A model generated the notes under the pieces. That model was given only the letters and a program-made list of their open reading frames with translations. It did not search any database and had not been told where the DNA came from. Positions 6,186 through 10,376 of a stretch of 10,376 nucleotides of DNA are shown here, piece by piece (position 1 is the stretch's first letter; each line of letters begins with the position of its first letter). The DNA lies in the NCBI GenBank assembly GCA_038043285.1, contig JBBTCJ010000005.1, positions 1 through 10,376 of the forward strand, read 5' to 3'. A program made the position numbers and the translations under genes. The DNA is from JBBTCJ01 sp038043285. Its GTDB lineage: Bacteria; Planctomycetota; Phycisphaerae; UBA1845.

Positions 6186-6207
6186 GGCGATGGTATATCG
6201 GTCCTTG

Positions 6208-6252
6208 CGGCGTAAAACGCCGACTCAACTCCAACAAGCGATGCCGCGCATC
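6208..6252. other. Two small hairpins between the membrane protein and the glycosyltransferase
   Basis: CGGCGT-TTT-ACGCCG (6208-6222, minus-strand sense) and GATGC-GCG-GCATC (6240-6252) can each form a short stem with a 3-nt loop in the 87-nt gap. No T-run follows, so terminator function is not supported. They might shape mRNA processing or translation of the glycosyltransferase, whose own ribosome binding site is poor. Confidence 0.25.
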
Positions 6253-6272
6253 AGCAAGCGACATGCACAGGC

Positions 6273-6848
6273 TCAGGACCGGAGGGAGTCTCCGTGCCGG
6301 CGCTTTCGCCGAGCGAATTGAAACAGGATCACAACCAAGGCCGCCGCCGACAACCCGATCAGCGACGTAAGTTTGTCGCCCGAAGTTTCCGCCTGCGGGA
6401 CTTCCACCCCCCCGACGCGAATCTCCAATCCATCGGCGAATTGCACGATTGCCTCGCCTCGGCCGCGCTTGGCCCCGCCCGCGGCAAGCTGCATCCCGAA
6501 CTCACCGCTCCGCCCGGGCGCAAGCCCCTGCTCCGCGCCGGAGGCAGAGGCCGCGCACCAACCAGCCTGCACTTTCACGCCGACTCCGACCAGCCCGCTG
6601 CACGCCGTGGACCAGCCTTGCGGTGCGAAAAAGACGCTCGCTCGGAAGTGCGGAATCTTGATACGCAAGATCGGCTTTGTGGAACGGTTCATGACCGTCC
6701 AGGAATAGACTTGCCCCGACGCGTCAGCGCCGCCGGTGATGGAAACGTCGGACAGCTCGCCTCTCGCCGTCGCGACGAACAAGGCGAACGCCGTGCCGGC
6801 AAACCAACACCATCTGTAGGGTTCCCGCCGCGCAGCCACGCTGGTCAA
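6273..6848 (-). CDS. Small exported protein with C-terminal membrane anchor, function unknown
   Basis: The 191-residue product is not recognised. It begins with basic residues and a hydrophobic stretch (about 14-28, 'CWFAGTAFALFVATA') ending in an A-R-G cleavage-like site, then a Gly/Ala/Val-rich extracytoplasmic domain (about 30-155). A final hydrophobic helix (about 163-178) is followed by 'RRKRRHG', so it should sit as a type I membrane protein with the domain outside the cytoplasm. Two cysteines (83, 98) could pair. The segment 'YSWTVMNRSTKPILRIKIPHF' suggests a beta-sandwich fold, by eye only. The start is TTG overlapping the stop of the non-catalytic M16 gene (TTGA); a GTG three codons later is an alternative, and neither has a strong ribosome binding site. 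The coupling implies co-translation with the M16 pair, so anchoring or assisting that protease is a reasonable guess. Confidence 0.65.
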   Translation of the reverse strand: MTSVAARREPYRWCWFAGTAFALFVATARGELSDVSITGGADASGQVYSWTVMNRSTKPILRIKIPHFRASVFFAPQGWSTACSGLVGVGVKVQAGWCAASASGAEQGLAPGRSGEFGMQLAAGGAKRGRGEAIVQFADGLEIRVGGVEVPQAETSGDKLTSLIGLSAAALVVILFQFARRKRRHGDSLRS

Positions 6849-8329
6849 CGCTTCATCGTCTCGGGGTTTCGTAACGACAGCCGCGTGAGCGCTCCGAACG
6901 CCTCCAACGTCACGTCCGGCGCCTTGTCGTATCCACCCTTGGCCACGGTCTCGGCGTCGCCCACCGCGAGAATCACCAGGTGATCCGGGTGCAGGTACTT
7001 CTGCGCCACCCGCTGCACGTCGGCCGGCGTCACCTTCTTGAGGTTCTCAACGTAGGATTGCCAGTACTTCGGATCTCGACCGGTGTACTCATCGTTGACG
7101 TACGTACCCAGGACGGTCATTTTCGACTGAAATCTCTGCGGAAAACTCTCCACGTAGAACTTCACGGTATTGTCCACGTCGGCCTGCGAAGCCGTCTCGT
7201 TCCGCAACCGGACCATCTCGTCCACCACGATCTTCGTCGCGTAGGCGCAGGAGTTGCTCTTGCTTTGGAACCACGCACGGAACTCGTCCGCGTAGTACAC
7301 CCCCTGTCCGAAGCGGCTCCCCGTGTTGTAGGCCAACCCCTCGTCGGATCGGACCCGCGAAACCAGACGCGATTGGAACCCCGACGCCCCCAGAATCCCG
7401 TTCATCACCTGGAGCGCGAACTCATCCGGCGTGCCGCGCAGGCAGCCAAGGTGCCCGATCGACACCCGGCCCTGATTGACCTCCTCCTTGTGAACCACGT
7501 ACACGCCCGGCTTGGGTTGGTGCGCGGGCGCCGGGAACGTCTTCGGCGCGGGTTCCCCGGCCGGCCAACCGGAAAACGCCCGCTCCAGCTTTTCCAGAAT
7601 CGCTGCCCGCTCGAAGTCTCCCGATACGGCGATCATCATGTTCGCCGGGTGTATGTACCTCTGATGAAACGAAATGAGATCCTCCCGTGTGATCGCGTTG
7701 ATCGTACCCGGCGCCGCGTACTGATTGCTGAAGTGCTCCTCGCCGAACATCAGGAAGTCCCACTCGCTCCGCTCGATTGCCGCCGTCGAATCGTTGCGCC
7801 GCTTCATGTTCTGGAGCTGACGCTCCTTGGCCAGGCGAAGCCGCGTCTCGTCAAACCGCGGATAACGCAGCACGCCGGTCAGCAGTTCCAACCCCGCGTC
7901 GATGTCTTTGGAAAGCAGCGATATCCCGGCAGCCCCGCTCGTCCCGCCGATGGACGTGAACAACTGCGCCGCCAGGAACTCGATCCGCTCGTCCAATTCC
8001 TCCGGCGACAGATCCTGCGTCCCGCCGTCACGCATTTGTTCTCCGGTCAATGACGCCAGCCCGGCCTTGCCGGGCGGATCGAAGGCCGACCCCGCCCGCA
8101 GCGTGACCGTCAGGTCAAACGTCGGGAGCATCCGATCCTCGGCAACGTAGACCACCATGCCGTTGGAGAGCGTTACCCGAAGCTCCTCGGGCTTCGGCAA
8201 CTGGAACTTCAAGTCCGAATACGTCAGCTCCTTCGGATGCCCCGGAATCAAAGACGGCGTCTCCGCCGCCAGCGGACCGACCGTCGCACCCACGAGCCAT
8301 AGTCCGATCCACCTCATTCGCGCGCGCAT
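6845..8329 (-). CDS. M16 family peptidase-like protein, non-catalytic subunit (HXXEH lost)
   Basis: The 494-residue protein has a signal peptide (basic start, 'WIGLWLVGATVGPLAAE', cleavage near residue 22) and the two M16 lobes. At the zinc site expected in the N-lobe the sequence is 'GLASLTGEQMRDGGT' (90-104), so both histidines of HXXEH are gone and no zinc can be bound there. The C-lobe keeps 'RSDEGLAYNTGSRF' (327-340), the R/Y substrate-binding motif (Arg327, Tyr334) typical of non-catalytic M16 partners. This is the arrangement of mitochondrial processing peptidase and of bacterial two-subunit M16B proteases: one subunit cuts and the other holds the peptide. The ATG lies 1 nt after the stop of the catalytic gene, and the 3' end overlaps the next gene by 4 nt. 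A standalone inactive role cannot be excluded. The natural substrates are unknown. Confidence 0.88.
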   Translation of the reverse strand: MRARMRWIGLWLVGATVGPLAAETPSLIPGHPKELTYSDLKFQLPKPEELRVTLSNGMVVYVAEDRMLPTFDLTVTLRAGSAFDPPGKAGLASLTGEQMRDGGTQDLSPEELDERIEFLAAQLFTSIGGTSGAAGISLLSKDIDAGLELLTGVLRYPRFDETRLRLAKERQLQNMKRRNDSTAAIERSEWDFLMFGEEHFSNQYAAPGTINAITREDLISFHQRYIHPANMMIAVSGDFERAAILEKLERAFSGWPAGEPAPKTFPAPAHQPKPGVYVVHKEEVNQGRVSIGHLGCLRGTPDEFALQVMNGILGASGFQSRLVSRVRSDEGLAYNTGSRFGQGVYYADEFRAWFQSKSNSCAYATKIVVDEMVRLRNETASQADVDNTVKFYVESFPQRFQSKMTVLGTYVNDEYTGRDPKYWQSYVENLKKVTPADVQRVAQKYLHPDHLVILAVGDAETVAKGGYDKAPDVTLEAFGALTRLSLRNPETMKR

Positions 8330-8330
8330 G

Positions 8331-10127
8331 TCACTTCGACTCCTTGTTGGGGGCTTCGAGTTCCGCCGCCCGGGCCTTCAACGCCTTGAGCATGATCTCC
8401 AACACGACCCGCTGCTGTTCGGGCGCCTGACCCGATTCCAACCCCTTCGACATCATCTCGATCTGAGCCTTCAGCTTCTCGCCGTCCTTCTGCTCCTTGA
8501 TCCGCTGCAGTGCCGCCTTCACCTGCGCCTGGGCCTCGGCGGGAATGCCGGCCAGCGCCGCCGACAGGTCCGCGTCACCCGATCCGCCGCCCCCCTCCTT
8601 CGTGCGGTAGATGGCCACGGTCCGTGTCTTCGGGTCGAGGTAGGCCTTGACCACGCGGCGAACGTCGTCCGCGGTCACCGCCAACATCCGCTTGGGCCCC
8701 TCGTTGAGGTGCTCCCACTTGTACCAGGTGTCCAGCAACGCCAACTGGAACATCAATCCCGTGTTGTTGCGGATCCGCTGGATGGAATCAGCAAGCACCT
8801 GGTTCTTCACCTTCTGTAGTTCGTACTCGGTGATCTCGCCGGCGCCGAGCCGGTCGACCTCCTCGACCAGCATCCGCTCCACGTTCTCCGGCGTGTTGCC
8901 CTCCTTGACCGTGGCCGCGACCTGAAAATACCCCGCGTACTTCTGCGTCGAATTGGCCGCGAAAGGCTGACCGATGGCAGCCTCCTCCTTGGCAATCAAC
9001 CGCTTGTAGAGCCGCCCGGTCTTGCCCGAAAGCAGCTGAGACGCCACTTCCAGCGCGGCTTCATCCGCGTGACCCACCGCCACGCCCCGGTAGCGCAACG
9101 TGACCCGCGGGTTCGACTCCGCCTCACCGTTCAATCGCCGCTCGGCCACGGGCATCGGCTCCTCGGTGATCACCGGCTTGGGAGCCTGTTTGCCCCGTGG
9201 AACGCGCCCGAAATACTTCTTCGCGTAATCCACGACCTTGTTCGAGTCGAAATCCCCGACCAGCACCACCCGCGCGTTGTTCGGAGCATAGTAAATCGCA
9301 TAGAAATCGCGGCAGTCCTGGGCGGTGATCGACTCCACTTCCGACGCCCATCCCAGCACCGGGATTCCGTACGGGTGCGCCTGCCAGAACAACGCGTCGA
9401 ACGCCTCGTCGAGCCTGCCCGTCGGCGTGCTTTCCACCCGCAGTCGTCGCTCCTCGCGAACGTTGTCGCGCTCCGTGTAGTATTCCCGCATCACGCCGTT
9501 CTGCATTCGGTCGGATTCGAGCCAGAAAAACAACTCAAGCTTGTTGATCGGCAGTTGCACGAAGTAGATCGTAAAATCGTCCGACGTGCCCGCGTTAAGC
9601 CCCGCGCCGCCGTTGGTGGTGTACAGGCTCGACAGTTCGTCCTTCTTGATGAACGCCTTGTGCTTCTCGGCCAATCCGTCGAACTCCCGCTTCATGGCCG
9701 CGTATTCCGCCGTCCATTGGTTGGGTTCCAGAACGTCGGCGATCTCGCCGCGGCGCTTCATCAACCGCATCTTGTCCATCTCCGCGTTCATCCGCTCGCG
9801 GAGTTTTTCTTCCTGTTCAATCAGCACATTTTCGGCCTCGTAGTCCGTCGTGCCGATGATCCGCGATCCCTTGAACAGCATGTGCTCGAACATGTGGGCG
9901 ATGCCGCTTGAGCCCCGCGGATCGTTGACCGAACCCACGTCATACACCACGCACCCGGCGAACACCGGCTGCTCGTGACGCTCCACGAGGATCAACTTCA
10001 GCCCGTTGTCCAGCGTCTCAATCCGCGGCTCTATCACTTGAGCCGGCGCCGTTTCGGCGACGGCGAAGAATCCGCACAGCGCCGCGATGACCGCCCGCGT
10101 GGTCCACACCCGAATACCCTTGTTCAT
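8331..10127 (-). CDS. M16 family zinc metalloprotease, catalytic subunit
   Basis: The 598-residue protein has a signal peptide (MNKGIRVWTTR, then a hydrophobic stretch, 'APAQ' cleavage near residue 30) and so works outside the cytoplasm, probably in the periplasm. The inverted zinc motif HMFEH (78-82) is intact. The distal ligand is Glu226 in 'ERDNVREERR', seven residues after the helper Glu219, as in pitrilysin and processing peptidases. Between them is an insertion (about 101-165) of charged, heptad-like helix, seen in a bacterial subgroup of M16 proteins. 'GGAGLNAGTSDDFTIYF' (173-189) follows. The C-lobe (about 330-505) lacks the R/Y motif, which the next gene supplies. Residues 510-598 are a Gly hinge and a charged, probably coiled-coil tail. 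The start is the ATG at 10127, not 10163, because AGGAGG is correctly spaced from it. It is first in an operon with its partner and a membrane protein. Confidence 0.92.
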   Translation of the reverse strand: MNKGIRVWTTRAVIAALCGFFAVAETAPAQVIEPRIETLDNGLKLILVERHEQPVFAGCVVYDVGSVNDPRGSSGIAHMFEHMLFKGSRIIGTTDYEAENVLIEQEEKLRERMNAEMDKMRLMKRRGEIADVLEPNQWTAEYAAMKREFDGLAEKHKAFIKKDELSSLYTTNGGAGLNAGTSDDFTIYFVQLPINKLELFFWLESDRMQNGVMREYYTERDNVREERRLRVESTPTGRLDEAFDALFWQAHPYGIPVLGWASEVESITAQDCRDFYAIYYAPNNARVVLVGDFDSNKVVDYAKKYFGRVPRGKQAPKPVITEEPMPVAERRLNGEAESNPRVTLRYRGVAVGHADEAALEVASQLLSGKTGRLYKRLIAKEEAAIGQPFAANSTQKYAGYFQVAATVKEGNTPENVERMLVEEVDRLGAGEITEYELQKVKNQVLADSIQRIRNNTGLMFQLALLDTWYKWEHLNEGPKRMLAVTADDVRRVVKAYLDPKTRTVAIYRTKEGGGGSGDADLSAALAGIPAEAQAQVKAALQRIKEQKDGEKLKAQIEMMSKGLESGQAPEQQRVVLEIMLKALKARAAELEAPNKESK

Positions 10128-10133
10128 GGAACG

Positions 10134-10139
10134 CCTCCT
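10134..10139 (-). promoter_or_regulatory. Ribosome binding site of the catalytic M16 gene
   Basis: AGGAGG on the minus strand ends 6 nt before the ATG at 10127. It supports this start over the ATG 12 codons upstream and leaves a standard signal peptide. Confidence 0.75.
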
Positions 10140-10175
10140 GGTCCGTGCCGTTGTGTTGACCAACGATGAGGTCGA

Positions 10176-10204
10176 ACTCTAGACCCTGGGGTCCAGCTTG
10201 GCAA
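10176..10204 (-). promoter_or_regulatory. Candidate promoter of the M16 operon
   Basis: On the minus strand TTGCCA (10204-10199) and TAGAGT (10181-10176) are 17 nt apart, matching the sigma70 consensus at five and four of six positions. Transcription would start near 10169, about 42 nt before the ATG. It sits between the tandem repeat array and the gene. Confidence 0.45.
10182..10193. promoter_or_regulatory. Inverted repeat inside the promoter spacer
   Basis: GACCC-TG-GGGTC is a perfect 5-bp inverted repeat between the -35 and -10 candidates. A dimeric regulator could bind there, but 5-bp arms can occur by chance. Confidence 0.2.
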
Positions 10205-10227
10205 TCGTCCGAACCTGCACCGCGCCC

Positions 10228-10376
10228 GGGTGGCCCATCCATCGCGAAGCGATGGGTGGCGTCACGATGATCGAGCGCCGAATGCGCCGGGTGGCCCATC
10301 CATCGCGAAGCGATGGGTGGGGTCACGATGATCGAGCGCCGAATGCGCCGGGTGGCCCATCCATCGCGAAGCGATG
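10228..10376. repeat. Tandem array of a 61-bp unit with a hairpin core (continues past window)
   Basis: Units begin at 10228, 10289 and 10350; the third is cut by the window end. The two full units differ at one base (C at 10260 versus G at 10321). Each unit contains an 11-bp stem (CCATCCATCGC and GCGATGGGTGG, one G-U pair) with a GAA loop, followed by about 30 nt of linker that is also identical between units. The period is not a multiple of three and the linkers are the same, so it is neither coding nor CRISPR. It looks like a REP/BIME-type intergenic array. Confidence 0.85.

Noticed and set aside
10018..10326. Minus-strand frame of 102 codons through the tandem repeat
   Set aside because: It runs through non-triplet repeats, the promoter and into another frame of the M16 gene; not coding.
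10228..10376. Possible CRISPR array
   Set aside because: The segments between the palindromes are identical between copies, the unit is a plain 61-bp tandem repeat, and no cas gene is near.

Overview
The window is GC-rich bacterial DNA. It most likely comes from a member of the Planctomycetota (possibly Phycisphaerae-like). That placement is inference from three things: a choice-of-anchor-Q-type tail typical of planctomycete exported proteins, several GC-rich palindromic intergenic repeats, and exported proteins of unknown function. No rRNA or other taxonomic marker is present, so the assignment is soft.

Layout. At the left edge (1-616, minus strand) lies the N-terminal part of a secreted protein that runs off the window. 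A 439-bp divergent intergenic region follows (617-1055). It holds a probable -10 element for the leftward gene, a 39-codon remnant of a decayed exported-protein gene, and a good sigma70-type promoter for a single rightward gene, glutaryl-CoA dehydrogenase (1056-2219). Between that gene and the next convergent gene (2220-2439) lie a perfect hairpin and three copies of a ~30-nt repeat.

Everything from 2440 to 10127 is on the minus strand, read right to left. First comes a predicted M16 peptidase pair: a catalytic subunit with HXXEH, and a non-catalytic subunit that has lost that motif but keeps an R/Y motif. These two genes are 1 nt apart. The second is coupled by a 4-nt overlap to a small exported protein with a C-terminal membrane anchor. 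An integral-membrane GT39-like glycosyltransferase follows. The last group is a Sua5/YrdC-YwlE-type phosphatase fusion, overlapping ribose-5-phosphate isomerase B by 4 nt, and then a Nudix-like phosphoesterase. The order Sua5 - YwlE - RpiB matches the ywlC-ywlE-ywlF order of Bacillus subtilis, except that the first two are one polypeptide here.

The right edge (10228-10376) holds a tandem array of a 61-bp unit built around a hairpin, cut by the window end. A candidate promoter for the M16 operon lies between this array and the operon.

The most notable items are the Sua5-phosphatase fusion, whose active-site loop has the threonine associated with phosphoarginine specificity; the translationally coupled M16 pair plus membrane protein; and the two unrelated intergenic repeat families. 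No phage, transposase, CRISPR array, tRNA or rRNA was seen.
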